Assembly: GCF_045679555.1 (NCBI RefSeq)
Contig: NC_092099.1
Span: 11,702,076 to 11,766,075, forward strand
Direction: 5' to 3'
Length of the DNA stretch: 64,000 nt
Source: Salvelinus alpinus
Lineage: Eukaryota > Chordata > Actinopteri > Salmoniformes > Salmonidae
Shown: positions 23,366-34,852 of the stretch, one piece after another
Numbering within the stretch: position 1 is the stretch's first letter
Layout of the letters: every line of letters starts with the position of its first letter
Translations under genes and position numbers: made by a program
Notes under the pieces: generated by a model
Seen by the model: the letters and a program-made list of their open reading frames with translations, nothing else
What the model was told of the DNA's origin: nothing
The model's database searches: none

Positions 23366-24555
23366 AGGATTGAAAGTTGGTTACATTTCAGAATATGGCT
23401 TTCTGATTGTAGGCTATGTGGAATAAGCACTGAATAGCCTACGTAAGTTATCTATTTGAATTTACCAGTTGAAATTTGTGAACGAATCCTCAAATAAATC
23501 GTGGAAGAAGCTGAGAGCAAAATACATCATGTAGTTACATCATTTCATACATCAATTTACAAATGCTGTGTGACCCAGACCAGGCAGTACATTTGGGGAT
23601 AGATCTGCAGATTTTCAGACCTCCCCCTTTCCCATCTCGCACGACCAATGAAAGGTCTCACAACGTATGTTAGGATTGACGCCAAAAAGTTTGATACTGG
23701 CAACGAATCCCGCAAGATCTTACCAAAGTAGACGGCGATACATCCGACGGATGAGTGACCCATCTGTCTTTGAAAGCGCAATACATTTTCTCTGCTGAAT
23801 GGTTCTAGGAGAAGTTTATCTCATCAGAGTGAAAAGTTAGAGCAGAGGAGCAGCGCTTCACGTTGGCGAGACGCTATTTTGGCAACGTGCTCTTTTGGTA
23901 AGTCCAAGTGAAATATTGAAAATGTTTGTCTCAGCCTACCTGTAACTCTGGGATATCACTGCACCTACAAAGGGTTGCTCTGATCATGGTAGGCTATTGC
24001 ATAAACGTTTCGAATGAAGGAACTCTGATCTGATCATGACAATAGAGAACTTTTATTATTGCCTCCTTATTATTGATTTAGCTTACTCTATTATTGATGT
24101 GACTACAATCGTTTGTATGAATTTCCATTTTCAAATACATCGACTTCTTAAAATTATTTTTTTTACTTTAAATTAATCTGTGAAATTACTATTGATATTA
24201 TTCTACTGAATTATTTGAAAAAGCCTAATACTTTACCACAATATTTTCAATCTATAGTTCTTGTTGTTGAGCTTTTCATTTTTTGCATTTTAGTTTCAAA
24301 TTCCACATAAACATTGCAGTAGATGATTCGAAAATCACGTGGTGTGTTTTATCTCAAGGTGTTCTCAGGGCAATTTGTATTATTCTGTACTTCTATCTGT
24401 GTCACTCCATTTAGTATGATATGTTACGTTAGGTTACATTATGAATGGAATAGCGGTCGTACAATATCATACATATTACCCGGTCATGCAATAGAATACG
24501 AATTGGATGACGTAACTTAACATGCGTCTTGGAGGACATAATATAATTAAATACG
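23366..24555. other. No recognised gene
   Basis: The stretch is AT-rich single-copy-like DNA. A 74-codon minus frame at 23557-23781 has no family match. Confidence 0.45.
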
Positions 24556-24764
24556 TGTCCACAACAGAGGATCGCGTTCTCGAATTGAACGGTTTATTAA
24601 CCAGAACTCACAGGCTGCTGTTTGGCCATAGCCTACTCCAAACAAATCCGTAAACAACAACAGGCATCCAACTCTCTGTCAGGATGTAAAAAGAGATCAA
24701 ACAATAGCAAGCATGGTCTTTCAACCTGCAGTGCCTGACCTCCTGCCCCACTCCACCAACCACA
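24556..24764 (-). repeat. 3' LTR (209 bp) of the gypsy-type element
   Basis: On the minus strand it starts 'tgtggttggtggagtgggg' and ends 'ctctgttgtggaca'. The block 'ggtttattaaccagaactca' (plus strand, 24591) recurs in the 5' LTR piece at 28098. Confidence 0.85.
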
Positions 24765-24989
24765 CGAACACCTGGCACCAGAATATTCCAGGCATTCCTT
24801 TGGTTGGCAGACAACAGGTTGACTGGCATGCCAGACCCGCAAAACCGGATACTGGTAAAGTGCACCACAATAAAGGAACAACATAACTTAGGCACACACA
24901 GTTGTCTATGTGGGTCGCTACAGCGCCAAACTTGCTGAACATAACTGCTGTGAGGGAGTCTACGGTGGTTTCTTCCTCTTGGTCAGGCA

Positions 24990-26790
24990 GAGCGTAGGCC
25001 ATTTTGTAAAATAGTCCATGGCCGTGAGCACCCAGTGGTTTCCACTGTCTGGTGGGGAATGGACCGATTACATCCACTCCCACTCTCTCCATGGGGGCCC
25101 CGACTGGACACTGTTGGAGCTGTGTGTGAGAGCGGCCTAGAGGGCCCTTTCTCGCTGTGCAGCTGTCGCAGCGGCGGCAAAAGTCCTCCACATCCCTCTT
25201 GTGCTGCCACCAGTAAAAGCCTTGATGGAGGCGGCAGAGGGTTTTTGTGACCCCAAAGTGTTCAGTCCCTACTCATCCATGGATGCCCTGGAGCACAGCC
25301 TCTTGCAGTGCTTTGGGGACCACCACCTGCCACCTCTCTTCTCCTGTAGCTGGCCCTTTCCATGCATGCTGTAGCACACCCATAGCCAGCCGCAGAGCCC
25401 TGAACTTTTACCACAGCCCTTTGGTGAGAGCGTTGCCATTCAGCCGTGTTGACCACCTGCAGCTCACAGCAGACAGGCACGTGACATAATATGGCACAGG
25501 CCCCCTCCTCCGTACACAGCTCCGTACACAGCTCTCACGAGCCTCTCTCCGCTCAGTGGTGGAACCCACCTGCAGTACACGGCTGGTGGGACATGGCATT
25601 GGAGTGGCTTACGACTGAAGCTCCTTCAACCAGCATGCGACCTTCCTCTCTGGCACTTTGAAAGACTTGAGGCACTGGAGGGCAGAGTGGTCAGTCCTTA
25701 CCATGAAGGGCAGGCCACCCAGGTAATACTTGAAGTGACACAGTAGCGGCACTCATGTTCGTTGAATGTCTTGCTGAAGTCCGTCACCACTCTCTCCCCC
25801 TCTGGCCCCACCTAGGCCAGCACCCCACCCATTCCCACATTGCTTGTGGGGGGTGAGCATGGAGGCCTCGATCAACACCCTTCAGCGTGCACTGAAGTCC
25901 TCCTGGCACTCCATTGTCCATGTTAAGGCCTTGTCCTTTGGCAGCAGGCGGTTTAGGGGTCCGGCGAAGCTGGAGCAGCCCTGTACAAACCTCCTGTAGT
26001 GCTGCTGGTCAGTGGGGGTAGGCCAGTCTCGGACAGCCACCACTTTGTTCTCCATGGTGCTGATACCCTCTCCCCCCCATCCCCACTTTGTGCCCCAAGA
26101 AAGAGAACCTCTCTCCTCATGAAGTGGCACTCCAGCACACGCCGTAGCACTCCCAGGGCAGACTGGAAGGAGCTGCCGTGGGCAAGGATGTCATCGAGGT
26201 AGAACACACACTCCTTTCGGGGAGATGCCGTCCAGCATCCTGTCCATTAACCACTCAAAAGTAGCTGGTGCGTTAAAAAGGCCCTTGAACTGCCAGTGAC
26301 CTCTGCTTGTGGATAAAGCTCTCTTGGCTCTGGCCTCTGGGGATAAGGGCACCTGCCAGTAGCTGCTGCAGAGGTCCAGATCAAGCGACTCATTGACGCA
26401 TGGTAGGGGGGTATGAATGCTTCCTGGTTACCTCATTCAGCCGCCTGTAGTCTGCACAGAACCTCAGCTTGCCCCCCTTTTTAAGGAACCCAGCCCTGGG
26501 GCTGTCTGAGGGTTCGATGAAGTCCTCCCGCTGCATCTCCAACACCACCTTGTCTCCTAGCGTGCCATGTGGGTACAGCGGGGACGCACCTTGATGGGCG
26601 GAGCGTCGCCGGTGTCGATCTCATAAGGGTCTGACCCACCTTATCCTCAGAGCAAAGCTGTCTGAACTCGAACAATGACTGCCACAGCTGTTCCTGCTGC
26701 TGTGGGTCAAGACCATCAGTTCTTTTCCCATATCTCCTTCACTGCTGACAGTGTCCTCTTCTATCTGGAGTAGCTGGGCTGGGGGGGAGG
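24990..26790 (-). pseudogene. pol remnant: reverse transcriptase and integrase
   Basis: Reading minus from about 26700, short frames carry RT sequence. The catalytic motif is 'FYLDDILAHGSSFQSAL' near 26200 (YLDD box), followed by 'NKVVAVRDWPTPTDQ', 'GPLNRLLPKDKALTWT' and 'CQEDFSA', typical of Ty3/gypsy RT thumb/connection. Further on, 25191 begins 'MEDFCRRCDSCTARKGPLG' (the Cys pair of the integrase zinc domain) and 'ERVGVDVIGPFP' (first core Asp). Several frameshifts and stops separate these blocks, and no full-length pol survives. Confidence 0.82.
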
Positions 26791-26792
26791 TG

Positions 26793-27060
26793 TCATTGAG
26801 GTAGCTGGGGGAATGTCACACTACGCTGTGTGGGCTTAGCTATGGTGTGCAGCTGACAGAGAGGCTGGGGGAAGGTCACACACAGATGTGGGGGAGGGGC
26901 AGGGTAGCCATGAGTATTTGGTGACTGCAGGCCCTCCCTGGAAGCTAGTGTGCCCCTGTCTAGGCCTAGCTGTAAGCCTGTGCTCCTAAGAAAGTCCAAC
27001 CCCAGGATACATTGGTCCTGTACAGCTGCTACCCACACAGGATGACGCACTGTCCTGCCC
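26793..27060 (-). pseudogene. Retropepsin-like protease remnant
   Basis: The minus frame contains 'DQCILGLDFLRSTGLQLGL', the conserved C-terminal Ile-Leu-Gly-x-Asp-Phe-Leu block of gypsy-type aspartic proteases. The upstream active-site Asp block is not intact. Confidence 0.65.
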
Positions 27061-27343
27061 CCTAACCTTTCATGGGTGCCAGCTCACCTGTGACCGTGCG
27101 GGCTGAAACTGAGTCCAACCTGGTACAACGTCTGACTTCACCGGGGTTACTGTGCACTCAATGCAGGGCACCCCCTTGACAGGGATGTAACAAAAGTCCC
27201 CAACACAGTTCCGGTCCACCGAAAAAACAGGCTACATCCGCTTGCAGTTGTCTGTTTTTGGGGGAGGTAGAGCCTTTCTCCCTCGTCTGGGCCGTTGGGC
27301 TCCTCCTGACGATAGTGGGGGTTGGTAAGAGAGCCAGGGGTCC

Positions 27344-27960
27344 TCACTGCCCCGTCTTTACGTGCCCCAAGACCTTTCCCTGGGCTCTGGGGGACATATG
27401 GCAATTCCTGTCCAAATAGCCTGGCTGACCACACCCCCAGCAGACCATGGGTCCGGGGTGTGTGTTGCATGCGATCTCTGTGCTGCGTGCTGTCTGTGGC
27501 AATACAGCACGAATGAGTTTAGTCATTTCAGTCACCCATACAGGCTTTCCAGGCTCTGCACCACAGCCCGCACAGTGGGTGTATCTCCAAACGCCCCCAC
27601 TGTTTGCTTCTGTAATGACTTGGGATGAGTTACCTGGGTCTGTATGTGCAGCTCCGTAGTAGAGCGTGCCTGTATGAACTGGTCACGTGCCAGCTCGCTC
27701 TGCACGGAGGGGGCTTGTGAGCGCATGCCTGCCGAGTAATGCGTTCAGTGTCATTAGCGAGCACCCGTAGCGGCTCCCCTGGCAGCCTGCATCTACTACT
27801 CAGTTCGGAGCCCAGCAGCCAGGGTTGTAAGCAGTGTCCAAAGTGCCTCATTGTTCCAACTAACACCCCATAATCATGTCTGTCCTCCGGGCTAAGCAAC
27901 AACAAACAGGACAAAGCATCGTCCGTGAGGCACAAAGCTAGTTGAAGTCCTCCATCTTCA
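27344..27960 (-). pseudogene. gag remnant with an altered zinc knuckle
   Basis: Minus frames at 27532-27935 read as a gag-like region ('LLLLSPEDRHDYGVLVGTM' and 'ANDTERITRQA'). A nucleocapsid knuckle at about 27430 follows, 'CWGCGQPGYLDRNC'. The spacing fits Cys-x2-Cys-x4-His-x4-Cys, but the His position is Tyr. Whether that is ancestral or decay cannot be told from one copy. Confidence 0.65.
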
Positions 27961-28064
27961 TCCGACCACCCCCCCTAAATGAGCAGTTCTAACTGGGCAT
28001 GATACTTCCCAAACCACCTTACCAGAGTACAGTAATGACCTTGATTAAATAATAAATACAATTA

Positions 28065-28147
28065 TGTATTAACAGGATTGAGTTCTCGATTCAATGGTTT
28101 ATTAACCAGAACTCACAGGCTACTGTTTGGCCATAGCTTACGCCAAA
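28065..28147 (-). repeat. 5' LTR of the gypsy-type element, piece 1 of 3
   Basis: The plus-strand 'ggtttattaaccagaactca' and 'ctgtttggccatagct' match the 3' LTR. Matching continues in 29268-29289 ('agcaagcatggtcttt') and 30965-31020 ('gcctgcagtgcccggcc' to 'ccaccaaccaca'). Confidence 0.8.
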
Positions 28148-29267
28148 TAAATCCATGATTCATCCAATGGCATTGAGGAGTATACCACCTCTGTCATCGG
28201 CTTCATCCATAAGTGCATCGACGACGTCATTCCCACAGTGACCGTATGTACATATCCCAACCAGAAGCCTGTAATCCATGGCAACATCCGCATCGAGCTA
28301 AAGGCTAGAGCTGCCGCTTTCAAGGAGCGGGACACTAATCCGGGCACTTATTAGAAATCCCGCTATGCCCTCCGATGAACCATCAAACAGGCAAAGCGCC
28401 AATACAGGATTACGATTGAATCCTACTTCACCGGCTCTGATGCTCATCGGATGTGGCAGGGCTTGAAAACTATTACGGACTACAAAGGGAAACCCAGATG
28501 TGAGCTGCCCAGTGACGCGAGCCTACCAGAAGAGATAAATGCCTTTTTATGCTCGCTTCGAGGCAAGCAACACTGAAGCGTGCACGAGAGAACCAGCTGT
28601 TCTGGATGACTGTGTGATAACACTCTCGGTAGCCGACGTGAGCAAGACCTTTAAACAGGTCAACATTCACAAAGCCGCGGGACCAGACAGATTACCAGGA
28701 CTTGTACTCAAAGCATGCGCGGACCAACTGGCAAGTGTCTTCACTTACATTTTCAACCTCTCCCTTAATGAGTCTGTAATACCAACATGTTTCAAGCAGA
28801 CCACCATAGTCCCTGTGCCCAAGGAAGCGAAGGTAACCTGCCTAAATGATTACCGCCCCGTAGCACTCACATTCGGTAGCCATTAAGTGGTTGAAAGGCT
28901 GGTCATGGCTCACAACAGCATCCTCCCGGATACCCTAGACCCACTCCAATACGCATACCGCCCCTACAGATCCACGGATGACGCAATCTTAATCGCACTT
29001 TCTCACCAGGACAAAAACAAACCCTTTGTGAGAATACAGTTCATTAATCAAATGGCCAGCGGACTATTACATTGACCCCCCCCCCCCTCGGCATGCATAG
29101 TCACTTCACCCCTACCTACATGTACAAATTACTTAAACTAACCTGCACCCCCGCACACTGACTCAGTACCTCCTGTACAGTATATAGCGTTTAATTTTTT
29201 GTTTTGTTAAAAAAATATTTTCTTAACTTTATTTTCTTGAACTGCACTGTTGGTTAAGGGCTTGTAA
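28148..29267 (+). pseudogene. LINE ORF2 fragment (endonuclease-RT junction and RT start) and 3' tail
   Basis: Plus reading gives 'VIGFIHKCIDDVIPTVTV', 'IKQAKRQYRITIESYF', 'RMWQGLKTITDYKGKP' and, after a shift, 'VNIHKAAGPDRLPGLVLKAC'. RT domain motifs follow, 'FKQTTIVPVPKEAKV' and 'LNDYRPVALT'. After another shift comes 'DPLQYAYRPYRSTDDAI'. The rest of RT, including the catalytic FADD box, is deleted. A 3' tail ends 'gttaagggcttgtaagtaag' at about 29267. It lies in the 5' LTR and appears to have removed about 50 bp of it. Confidence 0.8.
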
Positions 29268-29289
29268 GTAAGCAAGCATGGTCTTTTAA

Positions 29290-30964
29290 AGCTGCAATAT
29301 CTACGTTTTTGGGCGACTTCACCAAATTCACATAGAAATGTGAATTATAGATATGACACTCATTGAATGCAAGTCTACGGCTGCTGTTACACGACGAAAC
29401 TTGCATGCAATTGTTAGCAGTGGTGCCAACTCATTTTCAGGGTAAGTTGCTAGAGGCAGGTTGATTTGTTGCTAAACGTTGCTAAATGACGTTGTGATAA
29501 CGTAAAACTGCGTCATTACGTAGAATACACAATAACGTTACTCAAATTGACTGGCCATCTCGGCAAAAACTATGATTTGACATTTGTTCAGGTACAGACT
29601 CCCACTCTTTTCTGTACAATTTTGATTGAGACATGTTGATTGATGTTGTAAGTTCTGTTAAAGATCAAACATTCGTGACCAACTGTGTTCATTGGGTTTG
29701 GCTCGTCGAACGCATACTACAGCAAGTCAGCCAACAATGATTTGCAATTTGCTGAAATTGCTGCTGACCTGCTGCTGACGTCACTCACAATGCACTTTTG
29801 CAGCCAGACACGTGTGTTGTGACTGAGTGTGTGACAGAAAATCGTTTTTGTGTCATTTAGAGGGAAAATGCGTGCATGTTAGCGTTTGAGTCACTTTTCA
29901 CAAGTTGCTAAAAGTTCCAAATACATTTTTAAAAGTAGCTAAATTTGATGCTAGGTGGTATTTGAAAAAAAAGTTGCTAAATCTAGCAACAAAATTGCTA
30001 AGTTGGCATCACTGATTTTTATTTGCTTTACAACTGAGTTGCTTGATTGCTTCGGAAACACCCCCCTGCAACTCATTTTCAACTTGGTTGCATCCAGTTG
30101 AAACTTTGCAACTTTGAAACCAATTGTAAGCAACAACCTATCAAAACAAACACTTTTGTCACATGATCCATTCTAAGGTTCGGAATTCCGACCCAGTTGT
30201 CATGTCAACACAGCCGTCAGTGCTGCAGTGCTGCGCAACCCGGAATCAGGGCTGACAGAGACTAGCACAGATGTATAAACATTATTGGCATCATGGCTAG
30301 TCATAATTTATGTATATGGTTTAGCAATCAATAACTAATTTCGAGGTGATCCTAAACCTCTCACTGAACAGTTTCAACTGAAATTGTCCAACATGAACTA
30401 TGCTAGCTATCTTAGTTCGCTGCTAGCTTAGTTAGCATGTTCCTAGCTAGCTATGTTGGTGTTTGCAATGTCATTTTGGCTAGCTAAATTGTACAGGCTA
30501 CAGTTCTGTATCCTTGCTGTTACAATAACCAAACGTTGGAGAAACAAATCATTTGTGAAACCAAGATGTAATGCAGCAGATGATATGGGGTGTGTTCTGA
30601 ATTCTCAAACAAGCAGCTTCAATTTGATTGGCTGTTGCATGCAATTGTGTTTGAGTTTCTTCATGTAACAGCAAAGTTGCTTGAGATGTCACTTCCAACT
30701 GCAAATAAAATGGCGTGAGTGTTACTTCGTGTAACCCCAGCCTAAGAAGTGGTACTTTTGTACTATGTACACTTTCTTTTGTTTTGCTGTTAGGTTTCGT
30801 GTTGGCGTCTTTTGTACACCAGCTAAAAATATATTCCAGTGGTTTAGATGGTACCATGATTCTCTACACAATGACTGCTTGTTTTGTCACATAAACAGAA
30901 ATTGGGCGAACTATTGGAATTTAAGCAACAAGGAAATGACGGAGTGAATTCAGCATATTGCACC
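29290..30964. mobile_element. Non-autonomous piggyBac-like element with TTAA duplication
   Basis: TTAA occurs at both edges (29286-29289 and 30965-30968). The inner ends carry the inverted core 'tgcaatat' ('agctgcaatatc' on the left, 'catattgcacc' on the right). Removing it rejoins the LTR ('ggtcttt' to 'aaagcctgcag'). TTAA target duplication is the hallmark of piggyBac. No transposase is visible in 1.67 kb. The right end is, from memory, a very common salmonid repeat end. Confidence 0.7.
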
Positions 30965-31057
30965 TTAAAGCCTGCAGTGCCCGGCCCTTTGTCCTAACCC
31001 CCGCCGCTCCACCAACCACAAGGTTAAGTTTAGAATAAGAGTTAGGGGAAGGTTATT

Positions 31058-31830
31058 TAAAATGCTGCGTTTTCCTGGCACCACTCTGCCAGGGCCCTCA
31101 CCACCTTGCTGTAGGATGTTTCGTAATTGTTGGTAATCAGGCCTACTACTGTTGTGTCGTCAGCGAACTTTATGATTTGAATTGGAGGCGTGCGTGGCAA
31201 AGCAGTAATGGTAGTACAGGAGGGGGTTGAGCATGCCCCTGTGTTGAGGATCAACGTACTGGTGGTGTTTCCTTCCTTCACCACCTGGGGGTGGCCTGTC
31301 AGGAAATCCAGGATCCAATTGCACAGGGTGGGGTTCAGACCAAGGGTCCCGAGCTTAATGATGAGCTTGAAGAGTACTATGGTGTTGAATGCTGAGCCAT
31401 AGTCAATGATCAGCATTCATGGGTATTCCTCTTGTCCAGTTGGGATAGGGTGGTGCAATGGTGATTGCATCGTCTGTGGATGTATCTATACAAATTGAAG
31501 TGGGTCTAGGGTGTCCGGTAAGGTGGAGGTGATTTGGATCCTTAACTAGCCTCTCAAAGCACTTCATGGTGACAGAATTGAGTGTTACGGGGTGATATTC
31601 ATTAGTTAAGTTACCTTTGCTTTCTTGGGTACAGGAACAATGGTGGACATTTTGAAGCAAGTGGGGACAAGTGTCTGTAAACACTCCAGTCAGCTGGTCT
31701 GCGCATGCTCTGAGGACGCGACTAGGGATGCAGTCTGGGCGGGCAGCCTTGCGAGGGTTAACACACTTACATGTCTTACTCACGTTGGCCACGGAGAACA
31801 AGAGCCCACAGTCCACGTTGAGACTAGTGT
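31058..31830 (-). pseudogene. LINE reverse-transcriptase fragment
   Basis: Minus-strand frames give 'VNPRKAARPDCIPSRVLRAC' near the N-terminal side, then the RT palm start '[13 protein letters not shown]', '[19 protein letters not shown]' and the active-site motif '[14 protein letters not shown]' (FADD). It ends 'RALAEWCQ'. Frameshifts and an internal loss ('GACSTPSC' where the family has the QGCVLSP motif) inactivate it. It is the same LINE group as 28148-29267 and 63378-64000. Confidence 0.85.
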
Positions 31831-31834
31831 TTTG

Positions 31835-32525
31835 CGGGTACTATTTAATGAAGCTGCCAGTTGAGGACTTGTGAGGCGTCTGTTTCTCAAACTAGACACT
31901 AATGTACTTGTCCTCTTGCTCAGTTGTGCACCGGGGCCTCCCCTCCCTCTCTTCTTTCTATTCTGGTTAGAGCCAGTTTGCGCTGTTCTGTGAAGGGAGT
32001 TGTACACAGCGTTGTACGAAATATTCAGTTTCTTGGAAATTTCTCATATGGAATACCCTTCCTTTCTCAGAACAAGAATAGACTGACGAGTTTCAGAAGA
32101 AAGTTATTGGTTTCTGGCCATTTTGAGCCTGTAATCGAATCCACAAATGCTGATGCTCCAGATACTAGTCTAAAGGAGAACAGTTTTATTGCTTCTTTAA
32201 ATCAGGACAACCGTTTCAGCTGTGCTAACATAATTGCAAAAGGGTTTTCAAATGATCAATTAGCCTTTTAAAATGTTAAACTTGGATTAGCTAACACAAC
32301 GTGCCATTGGAACACAGCAGTAATGGTTGCTGATAATGGGCCTCGGTACGCCTATGTAGATATTCCATTAAGTATCAGTCGTTTCCAGCTACAATCGTCA
32401 TTTACAACATTAACAATGTCTACACTGTATTTCTAATTAATTGGATGTTTTTGAAAAAGCTAATTTTTTTGCCCATTTAAAATAACAAGGACATTTATAA
32501 GTGACCCCCAACTTTTGAATGGTAT
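31835..32525 (-). mobile_element. Tc1-like transposon fragment, one end only
   Basis: The high-coordinate end 'aaggacatttataagtgacc' and 'cccaacttttgaatggta' is a Tc1-family terminus I recognise. Inside, minus-strand sequence encodes a short transposase N-terminus, decayed. The other half is missing where it abuts the LINE at about 31830. Confidence 0.65.
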
Positions 32526-32544
32526 ATAGCTAGATATATAACAT

Positions 32545-33710
32545 TTTACCCCCTTTTTCTCCCTAATTTCGTAATATCCAATTGGATTGAAGTGCCTGAT
32601 GTAAGTCATCCTGGTGCATTCTAAAACCATTATATAGTCTAATGGATTCGAGGCGAAGCTCGAGAGCCGTGCGTCCTCCGAAACAACCCTGCCAAGCCGC
32701 ACTGCTTCTTGACACAATGCACACTTAACCCGGTAGGCAGCTGAACCAATGTGACGGAGGAAACACTGTACACCTGGCGACAGTGTCAGCGTGCGTGCGC
32801 CCGGCCCGACACAGGAGATGCTAGAGCTCGATGGGACAAGGACAACCCGGCCGGTCAAACCCTCCCCTAACCTGGACGACATTGGGCCGATTGTGCTTTG
32901 CCTCATGGGTCTCCCGTTTGCGGCCAGCTGCGACACAGCCCGGTATCGAACCAGAATTCGTAGTAACACAGCTAGCCCTGCGAAGCAGTGCCTAACACGT
33001 AACCCAAACCGGCTGCGCGCGTGCGCGCTATCGTGCATACATTTATTTTATCCCCCTACACCAAACGTGATCACGACACGCAGGTTAAAATATCAAAACA
33101 AACTCTGAACCAATGACATTAATTTGGGGACAGGTCAAAAAGCATTAAACATGCATGGCAATTTAGCTAGTTAGCTTGCACTTGCTAGCTAATTTGTCTT
33201 ATTTAGCTAGCTTGCTGTTGCTAGCTAATTTGTCCTGGGATATAAACATTGAGTTGTTATTTTACCTGAAATGCACAAGGTCCTCTACTCCGACAATTAT
33301 TCCACACAAAAAAACGGCCAACTGAATCATTTCTAGTCAGCTCTCCTCATTCCAGGCTTTTTCATCTTTGAACTTATATGGTGATTGGCATCTACACTTT
33401 CATAGTATTACCTCGACGACCGGCAAAACATTTAGTCTTTCAATCACCCACGTGGGTATAATCAATGAGGAGATGGCACGTGGGTACCTGCTTCTATAAA
33501 CCAATGAGGAGATGGGAGAGGCAGGACTTGCAGCGTGATTTGCGTCAGAAATAGGAATGACTTCCATTTTAGCCCTTGGCATTGCAGACACTCGTTGGCA
33601 TGCGCAATAGTTGAATAACATGGATTTCTAAATTTATTTTGCTACGCTCGCGCACGTGACGTGTCCGGTCTGGTCAGCATGTTAGACCGCTGCCCCACTC
33701 AGGAGGCCCC
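32545..33710 (-). repeat. tRNA-derived SINE split by a palindrome-ended insertion
   Basis: The body at 32545-33035 contains 'cgtcctccgaaac', 'ccgcactgcttcttgacac' and 'gtgcgcccggcccgacac'. The tRNA-like head resumes at about 33660-33710 ('gttagaccgctgcccc', 'actcaggaggcc'). The SINE therefore reads on the minus strand, and its head is separated by about 600 bp of other sequence. The B-box-like 'gtatcgaaccag' is at 32943. I recognise it as an abundant salmonid SINE but will not name the family. Confidence 0.7.
33036..33645. mobile_element. Non-autonomous insertion inside the SINE head
   Basis: The segment between the SINE halves starts near 'tgcatacatttattttatcc' and ends near 'aaatttattttgctacgc', an approximate inverted pair. 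Its interior has repeated 'tagctagcttgc...tagctaattt' and twofold 'aatgaggagatgg' motifs. There is no coding capacity. The TSD is unclear because both flanks are rich in CG repeats. Confidence 0.5.
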
Positions 33711-33984
33711 TGTTGAATTTCTTCTTAATGAGCTTAATCCATAATCAGTTGGACATGAGTAGTGCCATAAGTATTGAAACACAGGTGATTGAACAGGAAG
33801 TCCAGTTAATACTGTAACACTAATAGTAATCTTCACTTGCCAGCTGTGCTCTGGCAGTCAGCTACTTTATTGGGCATCCAGAACCTAAGGACGGTCTTGA
33901 ATAGGAGCAGAAGTCTTAGGTCAGCACTTTTCCCTGTCCAGACACTGACTACAGGCAGACAATGGAGCTGGTTGGTGTTACAGT

Positions 33985-34078
33985 AGGTTATGTAAAATTC
34001 CCAAGTTTTCCAAAAATCCCATTTGGAAGAATCCTGAAATCAGGAGGGAATAAGCAGGAAATCTGGTATCTTGGCATG
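33985..34078. repeat. Palindromic family B, half copy
   Basis: 'aaattcccaagttttccaaa' and 'aatcaggagggaataagcagg' match family B. The second arm is missing. Confidence 0.6.
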
Positions 34079-34104
34079 TGGATTTAAAAACAAACAAAAA
34101 AAAC

Positions 34105-34250
34105 ATTATTTCACCTTTATTTAACCAGGTAGGCCAGTTGAAAACAAGTTCTCATTTACAACTGCGACCTGGCCAAGATAAAGCAAAGCAGTGCGACAAA
34201 AAACAACAGAGTTACACATGGGATAAACAAAAGTACAGTACAGATTTATG
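34105..34250 (-). repeat. Retroposon 3' region ('tttatttaaccaggtaggcc')
   Basis: The plus-strand reading 'acctttatttaaccaggtag', 'caagttctcatttacaactg' and 'gacctggccaagataaagc' is the reverse complement of a widespread fish LINE/SINE 3' end. It lies in minus orientation. Confidence 0.65.
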
Positions 34251-34330
34251 GAAAACCGTAACTTAATTATTACAGTTTGATATGACATGACTCGGCTACA
34301 GTCACAGTTGGCAAATGGAACTGTTATGAG

Positions 34331-34392
34331 GCATGGGCCCTGGTCAAAGGTAGTGCGCTACATTGGGAATAGGGTGCCATTTGGGATGTACT
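34331..34392. repeat. Palindromic family A, right half
   Basis: 'gggccctggtcaaaggtagt' to 'agggtgccatttgggatg'. The left arm is missing. Confidence 0.8.
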
Positions 34393-34743
34393 TTGTGTGG
34401 GTTACCGGGTTGTTACTAGCCTTATCACAGTCCTGTCGGTGTCCTATGAGCTTCCTGATGCTATTGACGAGCAGTAGTATTGTCCCTGTACATCATGGAC
34501 CCTATTTATTTATGGGGAGGGGGAATTCTCCTCACTCATGTTTCCCCCAGCAAAGTGTCAACAGTGTGTCACGTTTACCAAAAGCCCCAACAAGTGTGAC
34601 TCTACGGTGGGTAAGATTAGACATTGTGTTCACACACACGTTATCCAGTTTGGCCCCATCATTCTCCTTTCATTATGTCCTTTGTATTTAACTGCAGTCC
34701 CCTCCGTGTTGTACACCTGTTTGTCATCCTGGTGATTCATTGT

Positions 34744-34852
34744 GCGTCTCAAATGGCACCCTATTCCCTATATAGTGCTCTACTTTTGGCCAGAGCCTGG
34801 TCAAAAGTAGTGCACTACATAGGGAATAGGATATAATCTGGGATGTGTATAC
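34744..34852. repeat. Palindromic family A, near full-length copy
   Basis: Left arm 'tctcaaatggcaccctattc', loop 'ggccagagcctggtc', right arm 'agtgcactacatagggaata'. The right outer end has diverged. Confidence 0.85.

Larger units (their letters stand above)
24556..31020 (-). mobile_element. Ty3/gypsy-type LTR retrotransposon, decayed and interrupted
   Basis: The low-coordinate (3') LTR is 24556-24764. The high-coordinate (5') LTR is in three pieces, 28065-28147, 29268-29289 and 30965-31020. These match it in order when the LINE fragment (28148-29267) and the TTAA-flanked element (29290-30964) are removed. Both LTRs read TGTGG...ACA on the minus strand. Between them, gag, protease, RT and integrase remnants follow in that order on the minus strand. 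The flanks 'atacg' and 'aggtt' do not match, so no TSD is visible. This is a retrotransposon relic, not an infectious provirus. Confidence 0.82.

Noticed and set aside
24556-31020. An endogenous retrovirus with envelope gene
   Set aside because: Only gag, protease, RT and integrase remnants are visible. There is no envelope-like frame, and the layout fits a Ty3/gypsy retrotransposon.
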